Program-made: the position numbers and the translations under genes
Assembly: GCA_041940025.1 (NCBI GenBank)
Contig: JBGTSY010000008.1
Span: 1-64,000, forward strand
Origin: UBA5859 sp041940025
GTDB lineage: Bacteria > Pseudomonadota > Gammaproteobacteria > UBA5859
Length of the DNA: 64,000 bases
Reading direction: 5' to 3'
The notes under the pieces: generated by a model
The model's database searches: none
The model's input: the letters and a program-made list of their open reading frames with translations, nothing else
Told to the model about the DNA's origin: nothing
Part shown: piece after piece, positions 6,498 through 16,486 of the stretch
How the letters are laid out: each line of letters begins with the position of its first letter
Position numbering within the stretch: the first letter of the stretch is position 1

Positions 6498-8783
6498 ATG
6501 CTAAACAAAGAATTGCAGGTAACATTAAATCTGGCTTATCAAGAAGCCCGTGAAAAACGCCATGAGTTTATGACAGTGGAACACCTCTTGTTGGCACTGT
6601 TGGACAATTCATCTGCATTTGCAGTATTGCGGGCTTGTGGTGCCGATCTCAAGTTGATGCGCAGTGAGTTAGTGCGATTTGTGGATGAAACCACACCAGT
6701 GATTCCGATGGAAGATAAACAACGGGATACGCAGCCTACTCTAGGTTTTCAAAGGGTGTTGCAGCGGGCAGCGTTTCATGTGCAATCGGCGGGTAAAAAA
6801 GAGGTCACTGGGGCAAATGTACTGGCGGCGATTTTTGGAGAACAGGATTCGCAAGCGAACTATGTATTAAAAAAACAGGATATTTCCCGCTTGGATGTGG
6901 TGAATTATATTTCACATGGGATTTCGCGTATTGAATCTAAAGAACAGCAAGAAGAGGATCCTATTGATATTGATTATGACGAAGAATCAGGCGTTGACTC
7001 TCAGCCGGAAAAAACCCCTTTGGAGATTTATGCCAACAATCTCAATGAGCAAGCCCTTTCGGGAAAAATTGATCCACTCATCGGACGAGACGCTGAGATC
7101 GAGCGTACCGTTCAGATCTTGTGTCGACGTAGAAAAAATAACCCGTTATTAGTGGGGGAGGCGGGTGTCGGTAAGACTGCCATTGCTGAAGGTCTTGCCA
7201 AACGAATTGTGGAGGGAGAGGTTCCCGATGTGATTAAAGCCAGTACCGTCTATGCTTTGGATATGGGGGCCATTCTAGCCGGTACGAAATATCGTGGTGA
7301 CTTTGAAAAAAGAATCAAAGCGGTGTTGCGGGAGGTGCAGGAGAAAGAACAGGCTATTTTATTCATTGACGAGATCCATACCATGATTGGCGCAGGCGCC
7401 ACTTCCGGTGGCGCAATGGATGCATCAAATCTATTGAAACCGTTGCTGGCCTCGGGCGAACTAAAATGTATCGGCGCCACTACTTATCAAGAGTATCGAG
7501 GGATCTTTGAAAAAGATCGCGCCTTGTCTCGACGCTTTCAAAAAATCGACGTGGAAGAGCCGAGCATACAAGATGCAGTGGCGATATTAGAAGGTTTGCG
7601 TAGTCACTTCGAATCCCACCATGATGTGAAATTTACCAAGGCCGCTCTCAAAGCAGCGGTGGATCTCTCTGCACGCTATATCACTGACCGTTATTTGCCA
7701 GATAAAGCCATTGATGTGATCGATGAAGCGGGTGCCAGACAGAGATTAAAAGGGGATGGCAAACGGAAAAAGACCATAGGCGTAAACGAGATTGAAGAGA
7801 TTGTCTCAAAGATGACTCGAATTCCGCCGAAGCAGGTGACTGTGTCGGACGTTGAAGCATTAAAGACTTTAGAAAGCGATCTAAAATTAGTGGTATTTGG
7901 CCAGAATGAACCCATAGAACAGTTGGCCGCAGCGATAAAAATGGCGCGATCCGGTTTAGGTAATCCAGATAAACCTATCGGTTCATTCCTGTTTACCGGT
8001 CCTACCGGCGTGGGTAAGACAGAAGTGACTCGTCAATTAGCCTATGTTCTGGGGATTGAATTAATTCGTTTTGATATGTCGGAATATATGGAGCGGCACA
8101 CAGTTTCGCGTCTCATTGGTGCGCCGCCAGGTTATGTCGGTTTTGACCAAGGTGGGTTGTTAACGGAGGCAGTGTCGAAACACCCCTATTCGGTGGTGCT
8201 GTTAGATGAGATAGAGAAAGCACATCCCGATGTGTTCAATTTGTTATTGCAAGTGATGGACCATGGAAGCTTAACGGATACGAATGGACGTAAGGTGGAT
8301 TTTCGCAATGTTATTTTGGTGATGACTTCGAATGCCGGCGCACAAGAGATCAGTCGACGCAGTATGGGGTTTGCGGAACAGGATCACTCTACTGATGCCA
8401 GCGAGGTGATTACCCGTATGTTCACACCAGAATTTAGGAATCGCCTTGATGGCATTATTCAATTCAATCATCTCACTGAAGAAACTATTCAGTTTGTCGT
8501 GGAAAAATTTATTTCCAAGCTGCAAGCTCAGTTAGAAGAAAAGCAGGTGGAGTTGGTGGTTGAAGAGCCCGCCAAGCATTGGATTGCCGCTCGAGGTTAT
8601 GATGCGCAAATGGGTGCTCGGCCAATGGAGCGAGTCATTCAGGAGAAAATTAAACGTCCGCTGGCCGATGAAATTCTGTTTGGAAAACTGTCTAAGGGAG
8701 GTGAAGTGACGGTTTCGGTAGAAAATGATGAGCTTCAATTTCACATGGCGGCACGTTCACACTCTTCAACCAAAATCACTTAG
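6498..8783 (+). CDS. clpA: ATP-dependent Clp protease ATP-binding subunit ClpA
   Basis: This is the hexameric AAA+ unfoldase that feeds ClpP. At 761 residues it is close to the 758 of E. coli. It has an N-domain with two Clp repeats (1-145), an acidic linker, D1 with Walker A GEAGVGKT near residue 220 and Walker B FIDE. D2 has GPTGVGKT near residue 500 and LLDEIEKAH. It lacks the long ClpB middle coiled coil, which separates ClpA from ClpB. It is preceded by clpS in the same operon, and a hairpin terminator overlaps its stop codon. Confidence 0.97.
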   Translation: MLNKELQVTLNLAYQEAREKRHEFMTVEHLLLALLDNSSAFAVLRACGADLKLMRSELVRFVDETTPVIPMEDKQRDTQPTLGFQRVLQRAAFHVQSAGKKEVTGANVLAAIFGEQDSQANYVLKKQDISRLDVVNYISHGISRIESKEQQEEDPIDIDYDEESGVDSQPEKTPLEIYANNLNEQALSGKIDPLIGRDAEIERTVQILCRRRKNNPLLVGEAGVGKTAIAEGLAKRIVEGEVPDVIKASTVYALDMGAILAGTKYRGDFEKRIKAVLREVQEKEQAILFIDEIHTMIGAGATSGGAMDASNLLKPLLASGELKCIGATTYQEYRGIFEKDRALSRRFQKIDVEEPSIQDAVAILEGLRSHFESHHDVKFTKAALKAAVDLSARYITDRYLPDKAIDVIDEAGARQRLKGDGKRKKTIGVNEIEEIVSKMTRIPPKQVTVSDVEALKTLESDLKLVVFGQNEPIEQLAAAIKMARSGLGNPDKPIGSFLFTGPTGVGKTEVTRQLAYVLGIELIRFDMSEYMERHTVSRLIGAPPGYVGFDQGGLLTEAVSKHPYSVVLLDEIEKAHPDVFNLLLQVMDHGSLTDTNGRKVDFRNVILVMTSNAGAQEISRRSMGFAEQDHSTDASEVITRMFTPEFRNRLDGIIQFNHLTEETIQFVVEKFISKLQAQLEEKQVELVVEEPAKHWIAARGYDAQMGARPMERVIQEKIKRPLADEILFGKLSKGGEVTVSVENDELQFHMAARSHSSTKIT

Positions 8784-8812
8784 TGGGTGCTTCATCGGCG
8801 CTCACTATTTTT
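8782..8812 (+). terminator. Terminator after clpA
   Basis: AGTGGGTGC (8782-8790) pairs with GCGCTCACT (8798-8806) with two G-U wobbles. The loop is seven bases and ATTTTTAT follows. It begins within the clpA stop codon and faces the convergent infA gene. Confidence 0.65.
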
Positions 8813-9029
8813 ATCTGGCGCGATAGACAATACGACCTTTAGAAAGATCATAAGGCGTCAGCTGTACGGTGACTTTATCTCCAGTCAGAATGCGGATGTA
8901 ATTCTTGCGCATTTTTCCGGAAATGTGTGCAGTCACCACATGCCCATTTTCTAACTCAACACGAAACATGGTATTGGGTAAGGTCTCCACGACCGTACCA
9001 TCCATTTCAATATGTTCTTCTTTCGCCAT
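8811..9029 (-). CDS. infA: Translation initiation factor IF-1
   Basis: IF-1 binds the ribosomal A site during initiation with IF-2 and IF-3. This is the full standard length of 72 residues. It is a single S1-like OB fold, starting MAKEEHIEMDGTVVETLPN, with the conserved FRVELENGHVVTAHISGKMRKNYIRIL core. The position between clpA and aat is the usual gammaproteobacterial context. The 122 bases upstream probably hold its own promoter. An arginyltransferase gene (ate/bpt) often sits here in relatives but is absent. Confidence 0.97.
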   Translation of the reverse strand: MAKEEHIEMDGTVVETLPNTMFRVELENGHVVTAHISGKMRKNYIRILTGDKVTVQLTPYDLSKGRIVYRAR

Positions 9030-9151
9030 CTAGCGATAAGCCCCCTACTGGATAACAAGCGATATAACCCCAGCGACCTCATGGGGTTCAAAGGGCACTA
9101 ATGATGCCTGATTCCAGGGGCGGAATCAAAGTTATCGCTATTATGGTCTCT

Positions 9152-9868
9152 CTATCCCTGTAATAGGGGTTCGATTAGATTGTCAGCCAATGTTCGTGGG
9201 GACCAATCTTGTGGTCGCAGATTGGGCTTCGTCGCTCTGCCGAGTATCTCTATAAATTGTTTGCGTGGCATATCGATGGCGCCAAGTCGTCTTAGGTGGG
9301 GCGTATCCTGTTGGCAGTCGATGAGTTCAAATTGCCACTCTAACAACAATGCAACCAGATAGGCGAGGGCGACTTTGGAAGCGTTAGCGATATGGGAGAA
9401 CATAGATTCGCCAAAAAAGATCTGGCCAATTTTAATGCCGTAGAGTCCTCCAACCAGTCGACCGTCCAACCAAGTCTCTATAGAGTGGGCATGCCCTAAA
9501 TGGTGTAAGCGCTGATAGGCCAGCAACATCTGTTGCGTGAGCCAAGTCCCTGTCTGACCTTGCCTTGGACCACTACAGCCTTCAATGACCCCTTTAAAGT
9601 CGAGATTGAGCGAAACTTGAAAAGGCACTTTGCGCAGCGACTTTTTAAAGCTGCGCTGAATCTTAAAGGCTGATGGAAACAAAACGGCACGCGGATCGGG
9701 CGACCACCATAAGATGGGCTGGCCCTCCGAATACCAGGGAAAGATTCCGTGGCGATAAGCAAACAGAAGTCGCCCCGGTTCCAGATCCCCCCCCTGAGCC
9801 AATAGACCATTCGGTTCCGCCAGTGCAGTCTCTACATCTGGAAAATAGTAGTTTGAATCAGAGGGCAT
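9152..9868 (-). CDS. aat: Leucyl/phenylalanyl-tRNA-protein transferase
   Basis: Aat adds Leu or Phe from aminoacyl-tRNA to proteins with N-terminal Lys or Arg, which makes them ClpS/ClpAP substrates. The 238-residue protein is of normal length. It contains the family hallmarks FPWYSEGQPILWWSPDPRAVL, the central GCSGPRQGQTGTW segment, GGLYGIKIGQIFFGESMFS and a C-terminal CQQDTPHLRRLGA. It starts seven bases after trxB ends, so the two are likely one transcript. With clpS and clpA close by, the window holds both the tagging and recognition steps of this N-degron pathway. Confidence 0.96.
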   Translation of the reverse strand: MPSDSNYYFPDVETALAEPNGLLAQGGDLEPGRLLFAYRHGIFPWYSEGQPILWWSPDPRAVLFPSAFKIQRSFKKSLRKVPFQVSLNLDFKGVIEGCSGPRQGQTGTWLTQQMLLAYQRLHHLGHAHSIETWLDGRLVGGLYGIKIGQIFFGESMFSHIANASKVALAYLVALLLEWQFELIDCQQDTPHLRRLGAIDMPRKQFIEILGRATKPNLRPQDWSPRTLADNLIEPLLQG

Positions 9869-9875
9869 TTGCTTG

Positions 9876-10838
9876 CTACGGCGTATCTAACTCGTCTAAG
9901 AATTTCTCTGCGTCCAAGGCCGCCATACACCCTGTACCGGCAGAAGTGATGGCTTGGCGATAGATCTGATCGGTGACATCTCCTGCAGCAAAAACACCTG
10001 GCACACTGGTGGCGGTGGCGTTGCCCTGCTGACCAGACTGTACGCGGATGTAGCCATTGTCCATCTCTAATTGGCCGGTGAACAGATCGGTGTTGGGCTG
10101 ATGTCCAATGGCAATGAAAATACCACTTAAGTCTATCTCTTGAGTGGTTTCATCCGTGGTGCTTTTAATGCGCATCGCATTCACACCTGTCTCGTCGCCC
10201 AAAACCTCATCCAACACATTGTTCCAGAGGATTTCTACGTTGCCTTCCGCGGCTTTTCGCAACAGACGATCGGATAAGATTTTCTCAGATCTAAATTTAT
10301 CTCGGCGATGCACCACGTATACCTTGGAGGCGATATTAGACAGATAGAGCGCTTCTTCAACGGCGGTATTACCACCTCCGATAACTGCCACAGACTTGTT
10401 TTTGTAGAAGAACCCATCGCAGGTAGCACAGGCGGAGATCCCGCGCCCCTTAAATGCTTCTTCCGACTCCAGACCTAAGTACTTAGCAGAGGCACCCGTG
10501 GCGATAATCAAAGCGTCCGCGTGGTATTGATGAGTGTCTCCGGATAACACAAAGGGGCGAGAGTTGAGATCTGCCCTTTGGATCTGATCAAAGATAACTT
10601 CGGTATCGAAATGTTCCGCGTGTTGCCGCATTCGCTCCATCAGCGCCGGACCTTGCAACCCTTCAGCGTCGCCGGGCCAGTTTTCCACGTCTGTGGTGGT
10701 CATCAACTGTCCTCCCTGTTCAATCCCTGTCACCAACACTGGGTTGAGATTGGCACGTGCCGCATATACTGCGGCGGTGTATCCGGTAGGGCCGGAACCG
10801 ATGATCAATAGTTTGCATGATTTAATATTTTGACTCAC
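9876..10838 (-). CDS. trxB: Thioredoxin reductase (NADPH)
   Basis: TrxB reduces thioredoxins with NADPH through FAD and a redox disulfide. The 320-residue protein has the FAD motif GSGPTGYTAAVYAAR near the N-terminus, the active-site CATCDG and the NADPH motif GGGNTAVEEA. It ends with a second FAD-binding stretch, GVFAAGDV. The start is GTG, preceded by GGAGAG at a suitable distance. aat follows directly. A thioredoxin partner, TrxC, is encoded about 12 kb away. Confidence 0.97.
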   Translation of the reverse strand: MSQNIKSCKLLIIGSGPTGYTAAVYAARANLNPVLVTGIEQGGQLMTTTDVENWPGDAEGLQGPALMERMRQHAEHFDTEVIFDQIQRADLNSRPFVLSGDTHQYHADALIIATGASAKYLGLESEEAFKGRGISACATCDGFFYKNKSVAVIGGGNTAVEEALYLSNIASKVYVVHRRDKFRSEKILSDRLLRKAAEGNVEILWNNVLDEVLGDETGVNAMRIKSTTDETTQEIDLSGIFIAIGHQPNTDLFTGQLEMDNGYIRVQSGQQGNATATSVPGVFAAGDVTDQIYRQAITSAGTGCMAALDAEKFLDELDTP

Positions 10839-10905
10839 TAGGAGGCTCTCCAGTATGTTTGCGCTAGGCCGAACGGTATAGTAGGGATTGAGCTAAGGAG
10901 TTTCA

Positions 10906-11958
10906 ATGGAGATTGGTGTTCCAAAAGAAGTAAAACCATTTGAAGGGCGAGTCGGATTAATACCAGAAGCGGTAGCCGATCTGGTGTCACAGGGGCACCA
11001 AGTGTTGGTCGAGGCTGATGCCGGTGTGCAAAGTGGCTATCAGGATGAAACCTATTTGGCGGTGGGGGCGCAGATTGTGCCAGATGCCAAAAGCCTTTAT
11101 GCAGCCGCACGGTTGATTGTCAAAGTGAAAGAGCCCATTGCCTCGGAATACGATTACCTCAATTCCCAGCACCTGCTATTCAGTTTCTTACACCTTGCTG
11201 CCATGCCTCAATTGACCGAGGTGTTAGTGAATAAAGGGCTCACCGCCGTGGCCTTTGAGACGGTGCAGGAAGGCGGGCGTCTACCCCTGTTGGCGCCGAT
11301 GAGCGAAGTCGCTGGCAGAATCGCTGTGCAAGCGGCTACTCACTATCTGCACAGTTCTATGGGTGGGCGAGGCATTCTCTTGGGCGGCGTGGCTGGATCT
11401 GAACGCGGCCGCGTGGTGGTACTTGGTGCAGGCGTGGCGGGCAGTGCGGCGGCCCAGCTTGCGGCCCAGTTGGGGGCGCAGATCACCGTTTTTGACGTGT
11501 CGCATCAACGCCTACAGGATATCCGCCGTCTTGGTGCCAATGTGACCGCTTTGCATCCATACAAAAAGCTATTGAGCGCTGAGATTCAACAGGCGGATTT
11601 GCTGGTTGGTGCGGTGTTGATACCAGGCGCCAAGGCGCCCCACATCGTCACTAGAGAGATGGTGCGTTCTATGTTGCCCGGTAGCCTCATTGCTGATATT
11701 TCTGTGGATCAAGGAGGTTGTGTTGAGACCACCAGACCAACCAGCTATGACGATCCCACCTACGAAGAAGAAGGTGTGGTGCATTTTTGCGTCACCAATA
11801 TGCCGGGAGCCGTCCCTCGTACATCATCACAAGCATTATCGGCAGTGATTACACCTTATGTGTCTCTGTTAGCTAGACCTAACTGGCGTGATAATCCAGT
11901 GTTAGACAAGGCCGTTAATGTTGCGTCTGGGAAAGTGTGTTTAACTGCACTACAATAG
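10906..11958 (+). CDS. ald: Alanine dehydrogenase
   Basis: Ald interconverts L-alanine and pyruvate plus ammonium with NAD. The 350-residue protein has the N-terminal motif IGVPKEVKPFEGRVGLIPEAV, the catalytic Lys in VKVKEP and His in FLHLAA, and the Rossmann motif VVLGAGVAGSAAA. It is about 20 residues shorter than typical Ald (about 370), trimmed at the C-terminus. It is divergent from trxB, and the 67 bases between them should hold both promoters. An AAGGAG stretch precedes the ATG. Confidence 0.94.
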   Translation: MEIGVPKEVKPFEGRVGLIPEAVADLVSQGHQVLVEADAGVQSGYQDETYLAVGAQIVPDAKSLYAAARLIVKVKEPIASEYDYLNSQHLLFSFLHLAAMPQLTEVLVNKGLTAVAFETVQEGGRLPLLAPMSEVAGRIAVQAATHYLHSSMGGRGILLGGVAGSERGRVVVLGAGVAGSAAAQLAAQLGAQITVFDVSHQRLQDIRRLGANVTALHPYKKLLSAEIQQADLLVGAVLIPGAKAPHIVTREMVRSMLPGSLIADISVDQGGCVETTRPTSYDDPTYEEEGVVHFCVTNMPGAVPRTSSQALSAVITPYVSLLARPNWRDNPVLDKAVNVASGKVCLTALQ

Positions 11959-11986
11959 GTCAACACTTTGTCAAAGGGATTGACCA

Positions 11987-14350
11987 TTGGCGCAAGCCAA
12001 AGCAAAGAAACAGATTGCACCGGAAGATAGATTAGGCCCCATCTTGCATCGAGGTTTGCGGGAAGGTGCTATGATCTTGGTGGCATTTTTTGGTCTCTTC
12101 ATGGCGGTGGCGCAATTTAGCTACCATCCGAAAGATCCAGGATGGTCCTATACCGAGTCTTACCAGGAAATTGCCAATGCGGCCGGCATCGTGGGAGCTT
12201 GGTATGCGGATGTCTCATTAAGTCTGTTCGGCTATTTCGCCTATCTGTTCCCGATGGCGATTGTCTATCTCGGTTGGTCCATACTCTTCCAACGAAGAGC
12301 CGATGAACCGCTGACGCCTCTCCATGTGGCGCTTAAAACCGTCGGATTTATCCTCACCCTAGCCGGTGCGACAGCGTTACTAATGTTGCATGTGGTACCG
12401 GGTGCCGGCACTGTGCCCTTAGGCTCAGGCGGTGTTATCGGATCTATTCTCGGTGAAAATATCGCCCAAGTATTAAATCTCTCCGGCGCAACCCTGCTGT
12501 TTCTTGCTAGCTTTTTGGTTGGGCTTACATTATTGACCAATCTCTCTTGGATAGCGCTGGCACAATTTCTAGGGGCAGTATTATTAAAAGGCGTCGATCG
12601 CATCAGCGCCTTTGTGTTGGCTCACTATCACCGGTTTAAAGAAAACAGAGAGATTGCCCGCCTGGCGCGAAATGAACGGGTCTACTCAGAACCGGAAGTT
12701 AAGGCCAAAGCTAAACCCAAAAAAGCAGAAAAAAAGAGTGCCAAAAGCCGCCAGAAGTCGCGAACGAGAGTAGAGCCCACTTGGGATTACAAGGCCCCTC
12801 AAGTGACTATCTCTGAGCCGCAACAGATCCCCCTATTAACTTTAAAACAACAGGCCGGTTTACCCAGTATCGACCTGCTTGAACCTCCAGAGCCTAGCCA
12901 AGAAAATCGTTCTGAAAGGGAGTTGGAAGAGCTGTCACGGGTCATCGAGTCGAAGTTGCTCGATTTCGGTGTGGAAGTGGAAGTGGTGGCAGCACATCCA
13001 GGACCGGTGATCACTCAACTCGAATTACAACCTATGCCCGGTGTCAAAGCCAGTCGCATCACAAATCTTGCCCAGGACTTGGCGAGATCCATTTCTGCAC
13101 GCAGTGTGCGCGTGGTGGAAGTGATCCCCGGTAAATCAGTAGTGGGTCTGGAAGTGCCGAATGATAACCGTGCGGTAGTGCGATTAAGTGAGGTATTGCG
13201 TTCAGAACAATTCGATCATACCGGCTCACCTCTGGCTTTAGGTTTGGGCAAAGACATTCGGGGTCAGCCCGTGGTAGCGGACTTAGCGCGTATGCCCCAT
13301 TTGCTGGTGGCCGGCACCACTGGTTCCGGTAAATCTGTGGCGCTCAACGCGATGATTTTAAGCATGTTGTACAAGGCCCATCCCGAAGATGCCAGATTGA
13401 TATTAATTGATCCCAAAATGTTGGAGTTGTCGGTCTATGAAGGCATACCGCATCTGTTAACGCCTGTGGTAACCGATATGGCGGAGGCAGCGAGTGCATT
13501 GCGCTGGTGTGTGTTTGAGATGGAGCGTCGCTACCGCTTGATGTCTGCACTGGGGGTTCGTAATCTTGCCGGATATAACAAAAAGGTAGCGGAAGCCTTT
13601 AAAAAAGGAGAGCCACTGTTAGATCCCACCTTTACCCAATTACCGCCGGGCGAAATGGCGCCCGAATTAACCCATCTTCCCTACATTGTGGTGGTAGTGG
13701 ATGAGCTGGCGGACATGATGATGATGGTGGGTAAAAAGGTAGAGGAGTTGATTGCACGATTAGCGCAGAAAGCCAGGGCCGCAGGTATCCATTTAATACT
13801 GGCTACCCAAAGACCATCTGTAGATGTGATTACCGGATTGATTAAATCCAATATTCCGACACGCATCGGTTTTCAGGTTTCCTCTAAAATCGATTCCCGT
13901 ACCATTTTGGATCAATCGGGAGCGGAACAACTATTGGGTCATGGTGATATGCTTTATCTAAGACCTGCCAGTATGCCGATGCGCGTGCATGGCGCTTTGG
14001 TGGACGATCACGAAGTACATAAGGTGGTGGCGGATCTAAGAGCCAGAGGCGGACCTGAGTATAACGAGGAGATTTTAAATCAAGCACCAGACGCAGGAGT
14101 TGCAGATATTGTGAAGTCTGTGGATGGCGGTGGCGCAAACGAAGATTTAGATCCCCTCTACGATGAAGCAGTGGCCTACGTGACCGAAAGCCGCAGAGCG
14201 TCCGTATCCGGCGTGCAACGTCGATTTAAGATCGGTTACAACCGTGCCGCCCGTTTGGTGGAGCAGATGGAATCCCAGGGTATTGTCAGTCCGATGGAAA
14301 GTAACGGCAACCGCAAAGTACTCGCCGGTCCACCCCCCGCTATCGATTAA
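11987..14350 (+). CDS. ftsK: DNA translocase FtsK
   Basis: FtsK anchors at the division septum and pumps DNA to resolve chromosome dimers at dif with XerCD. This 787-residue form has four membrane helices in the first 220 residues, a short basic linker (about 230-300) instead of the long E. coli linker, and the alpha and beta motor domains. Walker A is GTTGSGKS near residue 443 and Walker B is VVVVDELADM. A C-terminal winged-helix gamma domain recognises KOPS (RRFKIGYNRAARLVEQMES). A TGA lies just upstream in frame, so the start is most likely the TTG at 11987 with AAAGGGA before it. An ATG at 12071 is the fallback. Confidence 0.96.
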   Translation: MAQAKAKKQIAPEDRLGPILHRGLREGAMILVAFFGLFMAVAQFSYHPKDPGWSYTESYQEIANAAGIVGAWYADVSLSLFGYFAYLFPMAIVYLGWSILFQRRADEPLTPLHVALKTVGFILTLAGATALLMLHVVPGAGTVPLGSGGVIGSILGENIAQVLNLSGATLLFLASFLVGLTLLTNLSWIALAQFLGAVLLKGVDRISAFVLAHYHRFKENREIARLARNERVYSEPEVKAKAKPKKAEKKSAKSRQKSRTRVEPTWDYKAPQVTISEPQQIPLLTLKQQAGLPSIDLLEPPEPSQENRSERELEELSRVIESKLLDFGVEVEVVAAHPGPVITQLELQPMPGVKASRITNLAQDLARSISARSVRVVEVIPGKSVVGLEVPNDNRAVVRLSEVLRSEQFDHTGSPLALGLGKDIRGQPVVADLARMPHLLVAGTTGSGKSVALNAMILSMLYKAHPEDARLILIDPKMLELSVYEGIPHLLTPVVTDMAEAASALRWCVFEMERRYRLMSALGVRNLAGYNKKVAEAFKKGEPLLDPTFTQLPPGEMAPELTHLPYIVVVVDELADMMMMVGKKVEELIARLAQKARAAGIHLILATQRPSVDVITGLIKSNIPTRIGFQVSSKIDSRTILDQSGAEQLLGHGDMLYLRPASMPMRVHGALVDDHEVHKVVADLRARGGPEYNEEILNQAPDAGVADIVKSVDGGGANEDLDPLYDEAVAYVTESRRASVSGVQRRFKIGYNRAARLVEQMESQGIVSPMESNGNRKVLAGPPPAID

Positions 14351-14364
14351 GGAGCCACACTCAA

Positions 14365-14976
14365 ATGCAGTCTATCATGCGAGTCGGACTATTCTTGCTG
14401 TTTCCGACTGTGTTGTTTGCCAGTGTGAAGGATCTGGAAAATTGGTTGGGCGAGCTTTCTTCGGTGGAAGGCAAATTTGTTCAACAGGTTTATGATGCGC
14501 GAGGTCGGGAATTACAACACTCAGAGGGGCATTTTTCTATTCAGCGTCCGGGAAAATTTCGTTGGCATTACCAAAGGCCTTTTGAGCAACTCGTTGTGTC
14601 CAACGGCAGACAACTCTTTATCTACGATAAAGATCTGGAGCAGGTGACAGTAAAGGATTTACAACAAGAGAAGATTTCTCTGCCTGCTCTGTTGTTAAGC
14701 CATAAAGGGCAGTTAGCGGATTCATTTGAGATAAAGCAACTGGAAGATAAAGGCAGATTGATACGCTTTTTATTGATACCGAAGCAGGAGGGATCTCCCT
14801 TCAGCCGAATTGAACTTGGGTTTGCAGATGGCAAACTCACTAAAATGGTGCTAAGCGACCATCTCGAGCAAGGTACTGAAATTGAGTTTCAAGACGCCAT
14901 TAGAAATCCCAGCCTGCCTGTAGAGTATTTTGAGTTTAAGATCCCAGACGGCGTGGATGTGATTGAACAATTTTAA
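14365..14976 (+). CDS. lolA: Outer-membrane lipoprotein carrier protein LolA
   Basis: LolA ferries lipoproteins across the periplasm from LolCDE to LolB. The 203-residue precursor has a short signal peptide (about residues 1-19, ending LFAS). The mature part shows the LolA pattern EGKFVQQVYD, RPGKFRWHYQRPFEQLVVSNG and LFIYDKDLEQVTV. AAGGAG lies before the first ATG, and a second ATG four codons later is possible. It begins 14 bases after ftsK and precedes rarA by nine bases, the standard ftsK-lolA-rarA operon. Confidence 0.95.
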   Translation: MQSIMRVGLFLLFPTVLFASVKDLENWLGELSSVEGKFVQQVYDARGRELQHSEGHFSIQRPGKFRWHYQRPFEQLVVSNGRQLFIYDKDLEQVTVKDLQQEKISLPALLLSHKGQLADSFEIKQLEDKGRLIRFLLIPKQEGSPFSRIELGFADGKLTKMVLSDHLEQGTEIEFQDAIRNPSLPVEYFEFKIPDGVDVIEQF

Positions 14977-14985
14977 TGCATCAAG

Positions 14986-16314
14986 ATGAGTGATCAGCAA
15001 TCACATTCATCTCAGCCTCTGGCAGCTAAGCTGCGTCCCCAATGTCTCACAGATTTTGTTGGACAAACACACCTGCTTGGGCCAGGTAAACCTTTGGCTT
15101 TGGCATTGGCTGCGAATCAACTCCATTCCATGGTGTTGTGGGGGCCACCCGGTAGCGGTAAAACGACATTAGCACGCTTGTTCGCTCAACAGAGTGGCGC
15201 TAATTTTATCTCCTTGTCAGCAGTGTTATCGGGCGTCAAGGAGATCCGCCAAGCAGTGGACCAAGCGAAACAAATGTTACAAGAACAGCAGCGAGTCACC
15301 ATACTGTTCGTTGACGAAGTACATCGCTTTAATAAAGCACAGCAAGACGCGTTTTTGCCCCACGTGGAAGAAGGCGTCATTTGCTTGATTGGTGCCACCA
15401 CTGAGAATCCCTCGTTTGAATTAAATAATGCGCTTCTATCACGGGTGCGAGTTTATCTACTGAATCCGCTTTCGTTAGCGGAGATAGAGCAGGTATTAAA
15501 CCGGGGCATGGTTGAATTGAATAGAGTACAGTCACTCACTGCATGCTCTGAAATCATTCATTTGATTGCAAGCAACAGTGACGGTGATGCAAGACACGCA
15601 TTGACTCTATTAGAGCTTGCTGCTGATTTGGCGACAGAAGGATCGGGTACCCGAGAGATAACCGAAACGGCTGTGCTCGCGGTTCTGGAACAGGATGTGC
15701 GTCGATTCGATAAGGGTGGAGATATATTTTACGAACAGATTTCCGCATTGCACAAAGCAGTGAGGGGATCTTCTCCAGATGGCGCGCTTTATTGGTTAGC
15801 GCGCATGTTAGATGGAGGTTGTGATCCCAGATATATTGCGCGCAGATTGGTACGTATGGCCAGTGAAGATATCGGCAATGCAGATCCACGAGCGCTGACA
15901 CTGGCGTTGGACGCTTGGCAGGTACAAGAACGCTTGGGTAGTCCGGAAGGGGAACTGGCGCTTGCGCAAACCACGGTCTATCTAGCGGTTGCGCCGAAAA
16001 GCAATGCGGTATATGTCGCATTTAAGCAGGCTGTTGAGCAGGCCAAATCCTCAGGTTCATTGGCGGTGCCCATGCACTTACGCAATGCACCGACCCAATT
16101 AATGAAATCCATGAATTATGGTAGTGGTTACCAATATGATCATGATGAGACCGATGCCGTTTCACAATCGCAAACCTATTTCCCCTCGGAATTAGGTGAG
16201 CAAGAATATTATTATCCGGTGGCGAGAGGTTTGGAAATTAAAATCGGTGAAAAATTGCGCAAGGTGCGTGAATGGAAACAGAGAGTCGATAATAAAGCTC
16301 GAAAAAAAGAGTAA
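14986..16314 (+). CDS. rarA: Replication-associated recombination protein RarA (MgsA)
   Basis: RarA is a tetrameric AAA+ ATPase related to clamp loaders that acts at stalled replication forks. The 442-residue protein has LRPQCLTDFVGQTHLLG at its start, Walker A GPPGSGKTT near residue 55, Walker B LFVDEVHRFNKAQQDAFLP and sensor 1 GATTENPSF. The C-terminal MgsA tetramerisation domain contains the conserved SPDGALYWLARMLDGG. It is the last gene of the ftsK-lolA-rarA unit. Confidence 0.96.
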   Translation: MSDQQSHSSQPLAAKLRPQCLTDFVGQTHLLGPGKPLALALAANQLHSMVLWGPPGSGKTTLARLFAQQSGANFISLSAVLSGVKEIRQAVDQAKQMLQEQQRVTILFVDEVHRFNKAQQDAFLPHVEEGVICLIGATTENPSFELNNALLSRVRVYLLNPLSLAEIEQVLNRGMVELNRVQSLTACSEIIHLIASNSDGDARHALTLLELAADLATEGSGTREITETAVLAVLEQDVRRFDKGGDIFYEQISALHKAVRGSSPDGALYWLARMLDGGCDPRYIARRLVRMASEDIGNADPRALTLALDAWQVQERLGSPEGELALAQTTVYLAVAPKSNAVYVAFKQAVEQAKSSGSLAVPMHLRNAPTQLMKSMNYGSGYQYDHDETDAVSQSQTYFPSELGEQEYYYPVARGLEIKIGEKLRKVREWKQRVDNKARKKE

Positions 16315-16486
16315 ATCAGAATTTTCTAAATTAACATATGCTTAACAAGGGTACTCGAATAGTCAAAGCTTTGTCACCGCAAAAATCAAGTGCGGTAATT
16401 TGTTTCGATTTTAGGTATTCTTCTTTCCTGAATAATAGGCTCTTTTCCCAAGAGAGGGCAAAGCATAATAAACATGGAGAAACCCT

